A stretch of 64,000 bases of DNA, taken from NCBI GenBank assembly GCA_019359765.1, contig JAHHGU010000017.1, positions 27,897 through 91,896 of the forward strand, read 5' to 3'. The position numbers and the translations under genes were made by a program. Source of the DNA: Aphanothece sp. CMT-3BRIN-NPC111 (GTDB taxonomy: Bacteria > Cyanobacteriota > Cyanobacteriia > Cyanobacteriales > JAHHGU01). This document shows, piece after piece, positions 36,360-45,153 of the stretch (position 1 is the first letter of the stretch; every line of letters starts with the position of its first letter). Under the pieces are notes generated by a model, which worked only from the letters and a program-made list of their open reading frames with translations, did no database searches and had not been told where the DNA came from.

Positions 36360-37553
36360 TCAGGTAGATAATAGTTCCAGAAGTGGTTGGGCAATCCAGT
36401 TTAAGCCAACTTTCATCTGATGGTTGAGGGTTGGCAGGCGATACAGATAAGCCAGACGCCGCAAAGTATAGGCAAACATACCATCCAGTTTCACTCCCAA
36501 GCCTGTAAAGGTGGCATTATCCGTTCCTAATGTCATCATTTCCCCATATGGATAATAGCGGAATGGGAGCAGAGGTCGATCAGTAAGTGATGCCCAGATA
36601 TTCCAGGCGGCATAATCAGACTGCTGGAAAGCAGCTTGAGCTGTTGTCGGTACCTGCTGACTTTCCGCATCACGGCAATCTGCCAAGTCGCCCAAGGCGA
36701 AGATCTCTGGATGGTCAACCACTTGCAGCATGGGCGTCACGACCAACTGACCGCCTTGATTGTGCTTGAGGGGAAGGGTACTCACCACCGGCGTCACCCG
36801 ACCTCCCACCGTCCACAGCACCAAATCCACCGGGATAGTGTCTACCTGTGCTTTGTACAAGAGTGAGATGGTGTCTGACCCAATTGACTCAACATTTGTT
36901 TCCAAATCAATCCAGACGCCCCGATCTGCCAATGCTTTGTCTGCCGCTTCCCGGTTAAAGTCGGGAGACGTTCTCAGAATCATATCGCCGAGTTCAATCA
37001 ACCGCAGGCGTCCGCGTTCTCCTAGCCGATCTGCCAGTTTGCAAGCCAACTCCACCCCGCAATAACCACCCCCCACAACTGCTACGCGGATTTTATCTGC
37101 GTCTGACTCTTCCAAAACTCGCAGTCGTTCTTCTAGGTAATAGGCATCGGCGATCGCCCGAAATGGGAGGGCATACTCAGCTGCCCCTGGCACCAAATCG
37201 AGAGGCGTCTCCCCACCCAGCGCCAACACCAAGCGATCGTAGGGCAGTTCAGATCCATCCTGTAAATAAACTCGCTGTTCTTCTATATCAATTCCAGCAA
37301 CTACGCCCTGACAAAAGCGCACGCCAGTGTTAGCCAGAATCTCTGGAAACGGTGGGGCAATCTCCCAGGTTTGTAGTTCGCCAGTGACTAGTTCATACAG
37401 CAGTGGCGTGAACAAAAAGCGGTCATCTCGATCGACTAGGACAATTTCTGGTCTTTGCGACTTTTCCCAGGGTAGCTGGCTCAAGCGCAGGGCAGTGTAG
37501 AGACCGCCAAAGCCTCCACCAAGGATACATATACGTGCAGTTTGCTCGGTCAT
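36360..37553 (-). CDS. ndbB: type 2 NAD(P)H dehydrogenase-like flavoprotein, NdbB type
   Basis: 397 residues, single-subunit FAD enzyme. FAD-binding ILGGGFGGLYTALRL at the N-terminus, DRDDRFLFTPLLYELVTGE, NAD(P)-binding VAVVGGGYCGVELACKL near residue 165 and the second FAD motif IFALGDLADC. The sequence is closest in feel to Synechocystis Slr1743/NdbB and plant NDC1, which act on prenyl-naphthoquinones in phylloquinone maturation, rather than to respiratory NdbA/NdbC. The C-terminal amphipathic tail would attach it to membranes. It has no operon partner. The specific assignment is from recalled similarity. Confidence 0.8.
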   Translation of the reverse strand: MTEQTARICILGGGFGGLYTALRLSQLPWEKSQRPEIVLVDRDDRFLFTPLLYELVTGELQTWEIAPPFPEILANTGVRFCQGVVAGIDIEEQRVYLQDGSELPYDRLVLALGGETPLDLVPGAAEYALPFRAIADAYYLEERLRVLEESDADKIRVAVVGGGYCGVELACKLADRLGERGRLRLIELGDMILRTSPDFNREAADKALADRGVWIDLETNVESIGSDTISLLYKAQVDTIPVDLVLWTVGGRVTPVVSTLPLKHNQGGQLVVTPMLQVVDHPEIFALGDLADCRDAESQQVPTTAQAAFQQSDYAAWNIWASLTDRPLLPFRYYPYGEMMTLGTDNATFTGLGVKLDGMFAYTLRRLAYLYRLPTLNHQMKVGLNWIAQPLLELLST

Positions 37554-37691
37554 AATAGGTGGGCATCCTAGCAGGGCAACTACCTTCCAGAATAGCGAAG
37601 GTAAAAGCCCCTATGCTTCAGCCAGGGGAGAAGTCAAAGAATAGCAATCTAGATCGTGTGCTTTGGTTAAAACATGGGCGATCGCATAGAA

Positions 37692-39374
37692 TTACCAAGT
37701 AACGCGATCGCTCAACTTCTCCAGCAAACTGGAACCAACTCCTGGCACCGTGTCTAGGTCTTGCAAAGAAGTGAAGGGTTTTTGCTGACGAGCCTCAATA
37801 ATACGCTGAGCCAGTTTTGAACCCACTCCCGGCAACGCCTCTAATTCTTCCAGACTAGCTGTGTTGAGGTTAACTTTCTGACCAATCTGATTTTCCTTAC
37901 CTTGGGCGATCGCGGGGCTAGATGCGGTTTGCAGCTGCGGACACTGTTTTTGCTGTGCCTGGATTTTTCGCTGGAGAGAAGCAGGTACACCCAGTTGAGC
38001 ATGAGCGTATAGTCGCTCAAACTCCCGTTCAAAATGGGCTGCAACAGTGGGGCTTTCAATAACCAGAAGCGTCTCATCATTGCCACTGTTAGCAGCGGCT
38101 GACCAGTTATGCGAGCCAGTTATGACCGTTACTCTGTCCACAACGCCAAACTTGTGGTGTAGTAGGTCTCCCTGTGGCAATAAGGGCACACCAACGCTTG
38201 TAATCGGCTTTTGCCAGGGGCGATTATCAGCTTCATACTTGCAGTTGTTGCTGAGAGTAACTCCCAGCATGTCTAACCCCTCGCTGTAACTGCGGTAAAC
38301 AAAGTCTTGGTCAATTAAGGCCCTTACTTGGACACCTCGCTGATGGCCAGTTTCCAGAATGTCGGCAAGAGGTTGCTCGGAAAAAACAAACAGTGCCATG
38401 TCAACTGTTTGAAAAGCGTTACCCAAGGCTTTGCCAATTAAACCGTTAGCACTTAGCTGCCAAGGTACTGTTGTAGATGTGGGCGAAAACTTCACAGTAA
38501 CGGTGGTCGTTCCCAGAGTCACTTGCTCGGCTGGTCGAAACGGCTTTTTGACGCCAAACTTACTATCTAGCTTGCCAGCTAGTCCATCTCCCCACATCAG
38601 GTCAAACTCTTGGGTAAAAAAAGCGGCTAACTTGGGACTTTCTATTTTCAAAAGATTATTAGCATTACCCTGACTGCTGGGAAAGGCAAAATCACCATGT
38701 ATGTCAGACATCGTGAAATTAGCTGAGGTAACAATTACGGTTCGACCATCAACTATCACAAACTTGTTATGCATTAAATTACTACCAGCTGAACCGTCAG
38801 CTGTATCGTCAATCATAGGGATACCAGCATTTTGCAACATCGCCAAGGCATCTCCCTGATTGATTTCCTCTGGACTCAGCCGACTATCGCCGTTGCGGTC
38901 TACTAACTGGCGGAATTCGTTATAACGTTCGCGTTCGCGAGTAGGCAGTTTAGCTACATCGGTTGCTAGTAAGTATGACCAGGGGGTACTGTATGTATTC
39001 TCTAAAATAACTCTGATTCTTACTCCAGCTTTCTGCCGCTCAACCAATGCCTGAGCAATTTTAGGTAATCTCAACTCCTGAACTGCCACATCCACGCTGG
39101 ACTGAGAAGTGGCGATCGCATCAACAATCTGTTGCTCTAAGTTATCCCCAGCTCGTCTTTGTTTACGGTAAGGCTCAATATAGTCCGATGCCTGTGAATG
39201 GTTAAAGTAGGCCCTAACGTGGTTGTCTTGAGGTAGGGCCTTTAGACGCGGATTTGGAGAGGAAAGCGATTGACAAGCAGATAGGAGCAACACCAGCACA
39301 AAGGTGTTGCCTAGACGGAATTGAGCAGAAGGAAACAGAGACACCTGTGTTTGGATAAAAGAACTAAAGGACAA
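37692..39374 (-). CDS. PLD-like lipoprotein with EF-hand loop and C-terminal HhH pair
   Basis: 560 residues, starting at TTG (39374); GTG at 39344 is an alternative. A signal sequence ends at a lipobox (LLSAC, Cys34). Two HxK-type phospholipase D active-site motifs follow: MHNKFVIVDG near residue 202 and HHKFGVVDR with GSHNWS downstream. A 12-residue EF-hand loop, DRNGDSRLSPEE (159-170), lies within the first PLD half, implying calcium binding. The C-terminus has two helix-hairpin-helix DNA-binding motifs of the ComEA type (LNTASLEELEALPGVG; LQDLDTVPGVG). Possibly an extracytoplasmic calcium-dependent nuclease; this is inferred. It stands alone. Confidence 0.82.
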   Translation of the reverse strand: MSFSSFIQTQVSLFPSAQFRLGNTFVLVLLLSACQSLSSPNPRLKALPQDNHVRAYFNHSQASDYIEPYRKQRRAGDNLEQQIVDAIATSQSSVDVAVQELRLPKIAQALVERQKAGVRIRVILENTYSTPWSYLLATDVAKLPTRERERYNEFRQLVDRNGDSRLSPEEINQGDALAMLQNAGIPMIDDTADGSAGSNLMHNKFVIVDGRTVIVTSANFTMSDIHGDFAFPSSQGNANNLLKIESPKLAAFFTQEFDLMWGDGLAGKLDSKFGVKKPFRPAEQVTLGTTTVTVKFSPTSTTVPWQLSANGLIGKALGNAFQTVDMALFVFSEQPLADILETGHQRGVQVRALIDQDFVYRSYSEGLDMLGVTLSNNCKYEADNRPWQKPITSVGVPLLPQGDLLHHKFGVVDRVTVITGSHNWSAAANSGNDETLLVIESPTVAAHFEREFERLYAHAQLGVPASLQRKIQAQQKQCPQLQTASSPAIAQGKENQIGQKVNLNTASLEELEALPGVGSKLAQRIIEARQQKPFTSLQDLDTVPGVGSSLLEKLSDRVTW

Positions 39375-39654
39375 AATCTAGTTATTTTGCGTAAAAAAAA
39401 ACATTTTTTATCTAATTTTTAGACCACCATAAAGCAAAGTTTTAGAGACGCAATATATTGTGTCTCTACTATCAGTAAACCGTTTCACTGCTGTGCCATG
39501 AACGAAAACGATTCTCAAATACTACCCCCGATTCATGTACTATAAAACTGCAAACAGACAAAGTTCGCGTCTTATCCAATAGCCTCGATCGGCGCAAGTG
39601 TTCGCAGGGTAGCATTATGGTCGGGATGCGGCTCTGAACCTACACCACACTTTT
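39375..39654. other. spacer with a dispersed hairpin
   Basis: 280 bases, no gene. The AGAGACG-type hairpin lies at 39443-39468; the rest shows nothing I can name. Confidence 0.5.
39443..39468. repeat. dispersed hairpin repeat, TAGAGACG...TGTCTCTA
   Basis: TAGAGACGCAATA and TATTGTGTCTCTA are inverted with a single G-T type mismatch. Same outer arms as the other three copies in the window. Confidence 0.75.
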
Positions 39655-40035
39655 ATGTCTAGAAGAAAAAAGACGTTTCCGTGCGGTCACAAAGGGTATG
39701 GTCAAACGTGCCATCGGTGCCTCCAAGAACGCTTGGTATGGGAACAAAAACAACAGCAAAAACAGAAGTGGGAGGGTTCTTTTGCCCAAGATCCCATTGA
39801 TTTAAAAAGCCTTCCCGCTCATGTTGTCGTAAAGGCGCGTATAATCATTGCTGGCTTGCAGACCCAAAAGAATTATAGAGAATTTGGAGGGAAGCGGCTT
39901 CGCCACAACCGCTCGATTGTCAGTATTCCTGTAACACGCAACTACCGCCTGCTCTGCCGTGACTACGGTAGCTTCTTAGTACCTGAAGAAGTTTTATCCC
40001 ACGAAGACTACAACGTCTGTAAACCTGGTGGATAG
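39655..40035 (+). CDS. small protein with N-terminal zinc motif and RelE/ParE-like C-terminus
   Basis: 126 residues from ATG at 39655. The N-terminus has CGHKGYGQTCHRC, a plausible zinc-binding Cys/His cluster seen in a conserved cyanobacterial protein family. From about residue 50 the pattern (SLPAHVVVKARIIIAGL, GKRLRHNRSIVSIPV, NYRLLCRDYG, VLSHEDYN) is like the RelE/ParE toxin fold. No antitoxin-like gene lies beside it. Function unknown; it could be a domesticated RelE-fold RNA-binding protein. Confidence 0.6.
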   Translation: MSRRKKTFPCGHKGYGQTCHRCLQERLVWEQKQQQKQKWEGSFAQDPIDLKSLPAHVVVKARIIIAGLQTQKNYREFGGKRLRHNRSIVSIPVTRNYRLLCRDYGSFLVPEEVLSHEDYNVCKPGG

Positions 40036-40202
40036 GAATCAAAAGGTAAGCAGCAGGGGGACAACAAGTTATAACACTGGCGGCTGAAGTCGCGCACTTG
40101 TTCCTTTCTCCAGATATGGGTAAAGACAAGGTTTAAAGCCAGGGGCTTGCCTCTCGTTTTCTGGTCAAAGCTAAAGTAGAGACAGCCCGCAGTTTATCAA
40201 CT

Positions 40203-41372
40203 ATGCAAGTTTATCTGGACTATAGCGCCACGACGCCACCCCGACCAGAGGTAATTGCCGTCATGCAAGAAGCCCTCACCAAATACTGGGGCAATCCCTC
40301 TAGCTTGCACGAGTGGGGGCAACGAGCATCAATACTGGTGGAAAGGGCGAGGCTCCAGGTGGCTGAGCTGATTAATGCGCCTAACTCTGAATCTATTATC
40401 TTCACCTCTGGAGGTACAGAGGCAGATAACCTGGCGATTATGGGAGTTGCCAGGATGTACCCAACCCCCCAGCATATAATTATTTCCAGTGTTGAGCATT
40501 CAGCCGTAACAGAGCCAGTGCGATCGCTCGAAAAGTCGGGCTGGGAAGTGACGCGGCTGCCGGTGGATGCCAAAGGCATGGTTGATGCGAGTGACTTAGA
40601 AGACGCTCTGCAATCCAACACGGTATTGGTTTCCATGATTTACGGTCAAAGCGAAGTTGGCACGTTGCAACCAATTGAAGCGCTGGGTGGAATTGCCCGG
40701 TCTCACGGCGTTTTGTTTCACACGGATGCTGTGCAGGTGGCTGGTCGCTTGCCCCTAAATGTGCAGCAGTTGCCGGTGGATTTGCTCTCCCTTTCTAGTC
40801 ACAAGCTTTATGGCCCTCAAGGTGCTGGGGCGCTGTATGTGCGGCCCGGTGTACAGTTAGTCCCAATGCTTAGCGGTGGCGGGCAAGAATTGTGGCTGCG
40901 TTCGGGGACACAGGCTGTACCTGCGATCGCCGGTTTTGGCATGGCCGCAGAACTGGCAGCAAAGGAAATGGAATATGAGACGCCCCGGTTAATTTGGTTA
41001 CGCGATCGCCTGTTTTCCCAACTTGCTGATATCCCCAACCTCAAGCCTATCGGCGACAGGCATCACCGGCTGCCCCACCATGTAAGTTTCTGTGTCACTG
41101 GCAGTGGTGAAAAAGTTACCGGCAAAACTTTGGTGCGACAGTTGAACTTAGCTGGCATTGCTATCAGTGCTGGTTCTGCTTGTAACAGTGGTAAACTCAG
41201 CCCCAGCCCTATTTTGCTGGCGATGGGCTACAGCGATTCATCCGCCCTAGGAGGAATTCGCCTGACTCTGGGGCGAGATACCACTGAAGCCGATGTAGAC
41301 TGGACGGCACTGGTACTCAAACAAGTCCTAGAACGATTGATGCCAGTAAAATCGCTAATCGCTAATTGCTAA
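40203..41372 (+). CDS. cysteine desulfurase (IscS/NifS-like, PLP-dependent)
   Basis: 389 residues. Removes sulfur from cysteine for Fe-S clusters or thio-cofactors. The N-terminus YLDYSATTPPRPEV, the FTSGGTEADNLAI PLP-phosphate region, the HTDAVQVAGR segment, the PLP Lys in SLSSHKLYGPQGAG and the catalytic Cys loop SAGSACNSGKL are visible. Group I type because of the loop Cys context. The next gene starts 4 bp after its stop. Confidence 0.93.
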   Translation: MQVYLDYSATTPPRPEVIAVMQEALTKYWGNPSSLHEWGQRASILVERARLQVAELINAPNSESIIFTSGGTEADNLAIMGVARMYPTPQHIIISSVEHSAVTEPVRSLEKSGWEVTRLPVDAKGMVDASDLEDALQSNTVLVSMIYGQSEVGTLQPIEALGGIARSHGVLFHTDAVQVAGRLPLNVQQLPVDLLSLSSHKLYGPQGAGALYVRPGVQLVPMLSGGGQELWLRSGTQAVPAIAGFGMAAELAAKEMEYETPRLIWLRDRLFSQLADIPNLKPIGDRHHRLPHHVSFCVTGSGEKVTGKTLVRQLNLAGIAISAGSACNSGKLSPSPILLAMGYSDSSALGGIRLTLGRDTTEADVDWTALVLKQVLERLMPVKSLIANC

Positions 41373-41376
41373 TAAA

Positions 41377-42114
41377 ATGGCTGAACTACCCAAAACTATT
41401 GAAGAAGCGATCGCCCAATCCCGCGAAGCCACTATTGCCGCGATCGCAGATGGTTACACTCGGCTAAAAGTCGAGTTAGTGTTTCCAGAACTTAAATCAT
41501 TGCCTATAGTTCCCCAATTCCTCCCAGCTTTTGAGGAACTCGGTTCCCAACTTAAAGTTTTCTTTCCAGATACAGGTGCCGCTGCCCTTGCCCGCCGGGA
41601 GTGGGGAGAAGTGCCTTTTAAAATTGAAGATCTTGGCTCTACCAGAGCGCGAGTACCAGGAAAAATTAAACCGGAAGACGAGATATTTTTGCTCGTTGAG
41701 CCTTCTGCGGTGGAAATCGCCCAAGTAGAAGAACTGTGTCAAGCCGCTGGCGATCGCCCGGTTGTTTTGCTGATGCCCCAGTTAGAAGACGCTGCCACTA
41801 TAGGTATTGGCTACGCGGCGCGAGCTTTGCGCGATCGCTTCCTCAACACTCTTGAATCCTGCTACTACATCAGACCTCTAAGTGGGGCGGCCCTATTCCG
41901 CTGCTATCCCTCTCCCTGGCAGGTGTGGCGGGAAACAGACGAAGATTACCAGCTGGTTGCAGAACAATCCCAAAGACCTGTGGGAGAAGCAATTGACCAA
42001 ATCCTGGCTGCACCGGACGGTAACAGTAGCACCGACAGTACCGACGCCCCACCCATCAAAAAGCCTGGATTATTCACCAATATGCAACGGTTTTTACGCG
42101 CCCTGACTCGGTAG
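41377..42114 (+). CDS. DUF1995-family protein
   Basis: 245 residues, soluble. It matches the DUF1995 family found in cyanobacteria and plastids: LPKTIEEAIAQSREATIAAI, VELVFPELK, then a C-terminal CYPSPWQVWRE. Family function is poorly known; plant members have been linked to photosystem assembly. It lies 4 bp after the cysteine desulfurase and is likely cotranscribed. The Ser/Thr/Asp-rich stretch before the C-terminal basic helix is variable. Confidence 0.8.
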   Translation: MAELPKTIEEAIAQSREATIAAIADGYTRLKVELVFPELKSLPIVPQFLPAFEELGSQLKVFFPDTGAAALARREWGEVPFKIEDLGSTRARVPGKIKPEDEIFLLVEPSAVEIAQVEELCQAAGDRPVVLLMPQLEDAATIGIGYAARALRDRFLNTLESCYYIRPLSGAALFRCYPSPWQVWRETDEDYQLVAEQSQRPVGEAIDQILAAPDGNSSTDSTDAPPIKKPGLFTNMQRFLRALTR

Positions 42115-42128
42115 AGAGAAAACTGACA

Positions 42129-42176
42129 ACGTGAAATTTGGTTTAAGCCTCGTCCCACTATGCAGGGCGAGGTCAA
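42129..42176. repeat. about 48-bp dispersed repeat, copy B (inverted relative to 5150-5197)
   Basis: ACGTGAAATTTGGTTTAAGC through CTATGCAGGGCGAGGTCAA is the reverse complement of the segment at 5150-5197 with a few mismatches. Confidence 0.8.
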
Positions 42177-42356
42177 CCAATGCAAGGAAGCTAGTCGTTG
42201 AACGCTGTAGTACTCTAATTGCACATAAGGATTTAATTAAGGGGCTGACGTTGTTTCATTGGTGGTCAGAGGTGGCAGCTTAATTATGGTTAATTAACCC
42301 GACATGATATTAGACATTGCTCCCATGATCGAGCAACCTTTGTAGCCTAGTATAAT

Positions 42357-42920
42357 CTAGCTACTAAAATCAGATTTTTCTCGGCGAAGTTGTATTGGTA
42401 ATTGTTGAATAACACGCATAAAAGGTGATGGGTCATTCAATCCTTGGGACAAAATCAGGGAACCTTGAATGGCAATCACTGCATCTTCCCCCCGAGATTT
42501 GGCGAGTTCTTCATCCATCCCATCTTCAATCAAGACGCTGGCGATCGCATCAATCCAAGCACGGAATAAGGAATTTACCTGTCTGTGAAAGATATCACGA
42601 GCTGAACCCATTAATAAAATGGCAGACAAACACGGTTGGTGTCCTCCTTCATAAAGTTCGCTTAGGCGATCGCACATTCGCCGCAATCGCGTGAACGCAT
42701 CACCTTGGGAACTAAGTGCTACCAAGATATTTTGTGCTAACCACTGTTGGAAAAAATCTAGCACCGCCTCAACCATTTCATCTTTACCTCCAGGAAAGTG
42801 ATGGTAAAGGCTGGCCTTTCCTAGTCCAGTTGCTTCAGAAATTTTCGATAGGGTTGCACCATCATAGCCATACTGTCGAAACAGTCTTATGAGGTGTGGA
42901 ATGTATGTTTCTTTAGGCAT
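42357..42920 (-). CDS. TetR/AcrR-family transcriptional regulator
   Basis: 187 residues. The N-terminal helix-turn-helix is LIRLFRQYGYDGATLSKISEATGLGKASLYHHFPGGKDEMV, a standard TetR pattern. The C-terminal ligand domain is similar in feel to YxaF/LmrA-type regulators. It is divergent from the GST and PNPOx-like genes and faces a 28-bp palindrome 28 bp upstream of its start, so it very likely represses both directions. The inducer is unknown; GST partners suggest an electrophile. Confidence 0.92.
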   Translation of the reverse strand: MPKETYIPHLIRLFRQYGYDGATLSKISEATGLGKASLYHHFPGGKDEMVEAVLDFFQQWLAQNILVALSSQGDAFTRLRRMCDRLSELYEGGHQPCLSAILLMGSARDIFHRQVNSLFRAWIDAIASVLIEDGMDEELAKSRGEDAVIAIQGSLILSQGLNDPSPFMRVIQQLPIQLRREKSDFSS

Positions 42921-42944
42921 TGTGAGATTTTACAAGCATAGCTG

Positions 42945-42979
42945 TTGACACTGTACCGAACGTACGGTACAGTGTTGAA
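42945..42979 (+). promoter_or_regulatory. sigma70-type promoter with an overlapping TetR operator
   Basis: TTGACA (42945-42950) and TACAGT (42968-42973) are 17 bp apart, reading toward the GST gene. The perfect inverted repeat ACACTGTACCG-N6-CGGTACAGTGT (42948-42975) covers the whole spacer and the -10 element, so a bound dimer would block RNA polymerase. Confidence 0.82.
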
Positions 42980-43144
42980 ACAAGTAGCGCAGATAAATCG
43001 CTTTCAGCCTTGTCATAGTCCGCCAAGTGCCAACAAGACATTCATGTATTGGGATGTATTTGGAATTTTGTGCCTTTATTTGGGCTAGAGCGTGAATCAC
43101 TTCCATCTAACTGTTCGTTATTACCTTATCTAGAGGATTAACCG

Positions 43145-43762
43145 ATGATTCAGCTTTACGGTCACGAACTTTCTGGCAACAGCTATAAAGCAAAATTAAT
43201 GTTGTCACTGTTGGGTTTAAATTACCAGTGGACAAAAATCGATTTGCTGACAGGAGCGCACAAACAACCAGAATTTTTAGCACTCAATCCCTTTGGGCAA
43301 GTGCCAGTATTAGTCGATGGAAATACTGTTTTGGCAGATTCTCAAGCAATTCTAGTTTACTTAGCACGGCAGTATGGCTCTCAATCGTGGTTACCTCTAG
43401 AGCCAGAACCTATGAGTCGCGTGATTCGTTGGCTATCGACCACGGCGGGAGAAATTCGCCAAGGTCCTGAATCAACACGACTATATCACCTATTCAATGT
43501 CTCCAGTATCAATTTAGAACGGGCGACTCAAAAATCAGAGTTCATCTTGACGCAACTAAATGACCATCTCGCAAACCGGGAATGGCTGGAATTAGGACAT
43601 CCTACCATTGCAGATGTTGCTGTTTTCCCCTACATCGCCCTCGCCCCTGATGGCAAGATTTCTCTCGAACCCTATCCTCATGTTCAAGCCTGGATTGAAC
43701 GGCTCAAGCATCTTCCTGGTTTCATTGGAATGATTGGCATTGAAGAACCTGCTACAGTTTAG
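43145..43762 (+). CDS. glutathione S-transferase family protein
   Basis: 205 residues. The thioredoxin-like N-terminal domain (IQLYGHELSGNSYKAKLMLSLLG) with a Ser-type catalytic region (Ser11) and the glutathione-binding cis-Pro/ADSQAIL motif (FGQVPVLVDGNTVLADSQAIL) are followed by the helical C-terminal domain (HPTIADVAVFPYIALA, with the N-capping Asp). Likely conjugates or reduces electrophiles. It is first in the TetR-controlled unit and is followed 9 bp later by the PNPOx-like gene. Confidence 0.92.
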   Translation: MIQLYGHELSGNSYKAKLMLSLLGLNYQWTKIDLLTGAHKQPEFLALNPFGQVPVLVDGNTVLADSQAILVYLARQYGSQSWLPLEPEPMSRVIRWLSTTAGEIRQGPESTRLYHLFNVSSINLERATQKSEFILTQLNDHLANREWLELGHPTIADVAVFPYIALAPDGKISLEPYPHVQAWIERLKHLPGFIGMIGIEEPATV

Positions 43763-43771
43763 GAGCGCACC

Positions 43772-44416
43772 ATGCCACGCGAATTTGGAGAAATTGCTTT
43801 TACACCTGAAGTTCAAGCCGCACAGTCACAACGAGGTTCGCGGCAGACTTATGAATGCTATATCGCTAATGGCCCTGCCAATGACTCGATTACCCCACAA
43901 ATTGCAGAATTTGTTGCTCATCTGGATGGGTTTTACTTAGGAACAGTCAGTTCCAATGGCTATCCCTATATCCAGTTTCGAGGGGGAGCGCCCGGTTTTT
44001 TAAAAGTTCTGGATGAGAAAACCCTGGGCTTTGCCGACTTTTCCGGTAATGTGCAGTACATTACCGTAGGCAACCTCTCAGGGGAAGCCAAAGCATTTCT
44101 ATTCTTAATGGATTATCGGCATCGCAAACGCATTAAAGTCTGGGGAAGGGCCGAATATGTCGAAGGAGATTGTGCTTTAATTGAGTGGCTTCGCATCCCT
44201 GACTACCCAGCAGAAGTTGAACGAGCAATTCTGTTTCATGTCGAAGCCGTGAGTGAGAATTGTCCCCAACACATTCCTATCCGCTATTCTGTTAAAGAAG
44301 TTGAAGCGATGATAGCTCCACTTCAGGCTCAAATCCAAGAGTTAGAACAGAAGTTAAGGGAATCTACTTCGCAGACAGTGAGCGATCGCAGCAATGTCCA
44401 GTCGAGAACACCTTGA
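43772..44416 (+). CDS. pyridoxamine 5'-phosphate oxidase-family flavin protein
   Basis: 214 residues with the split-barrel flavin/F420-type fold: FYLGTVSSNGYPYIQFRGGAPGF, LGFADFSGNVQYITVGNL, RIKVWGRAEYVEG. The C-terminus ends in a coiled-coil helix (EAMIAPLQAQIQELEQKLRE) that is unlike PdxH. It is unlikely to be the vitamin B6 enzyme itself; related proteins bind FMN and act on small electrophiles. It is cotranscribed with the GST. Confidence 0.82.
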   Translation: MPREFGEIAFTPEVQAAQSQRGSRQTYECYIANGPANDSITPQIAEFVAHLDGFYLGTVSSNGYPYIQFRGGAPGFLKVLDEKTLGFADFSGNVQYITVGNLSGEAKAFLFLMDYRHRKRIKVWGRAEYVEGDCALIEWLRIPDYPAEVERAILFHVEAVSENCPQHIPIRYSVKEVEAMIAPLQAQIQELEQKLRESTSQTVSDRSNVQSRTP

Positions 44417-44661
44417 TATTCACCAAATTTTAGATTTTAAATTTTGGATTAGAAATTCTCTCATTTAAAATCTAAAAAGGTCTGAATCCTTACCAATTTT
44501 TTAGTCTAAAGTCCAATAAAAAAGAATGTAACACATGAATCAGACCCCTCCCCAACCATCCCAGAGTTTCGGGTAGGGTACGCCTCAGCGCGGGTGGGGC
44601 ATCTGTCGCAAACATTTTTTGAATTGGTATAGTCCAAAATCCAAAATCTAAAATTGAAGCG
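44417..44661. repeat. spacer with heptamer-type repeats
   Basis: Repeats of the TTTAGATTTTAAA / AATCCAAAATC type near 44427-44480 and 44633-44655. No gene is evident. Confidence 0.5.
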
Positions 44662-45153
44662 TCAAAACATGGTGTGGAGAAATTTAACATAAACGCGATC
44701 GCACCTCGCTGTCTCTACACCATCTGCGGGTTGATAGCCACTACTTTCATACAGTTGGACGGCTTCAACAAGAACACTCGCTGTTTCTATCCAAATTTGT
44801 CTGAACCCACGAAAGGCGATCGCCTTCTCCAACTGATGTAACAAATACTTTCCCATACCCTGCCCTCTCGCCTCTGCCAAAAGATACATCTTGCGAATTT
44901 CGACAGCCTGTTCACCACGCTCCACGGGATAATACGCACCAGTACCCACTAACTGCCCTTGCTTTTCAATTACCCAAAATTCTCCTCCACTTGCCAGATA
45001 AAAATCTTCCACCTCTAAAACGTCTCGATCTGCTCCACCGGGTTCCCAACCCAAACCATACTCAGCCAAAACTGAACGAATCACCTCAGCAGCAGCGGTG
45101 CGATCGCTATTGTGCCAATCCCGAATTAAAAAATCCCGATATTGAGTTTTCAC
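44662..45153 (-). CDS. GNAT-family N-acetyltransferase
   Basis: 163 residues from a GTG at 45153 overlapping the miaE stop by one base (TAGTG). Motif A for acetyl-CoA is ARGQGMGKYLLHQLE, with strands VIEKQGQLVGTGAYY before it and the C-terminal YESSGYQ. The substrate is unknown. Tight coupling to miaE suggests co-expression only. Confidence 0.85.
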   Translation of the reverse strand: MKTQYRDFLIRDWHNSDRTAAAEVIRSVLAEYGLGWEPGGADRDVLEVEDFYLASGGEFWVIEKQGQLVGTGAYYPVERGEQAVEIRKMYLLAEARGQGMGKYLLHQLEKAIAFRGFRQIWIETASVLVEAVQLYESSGYQPADGVETARCDRVYVKFLHTMF

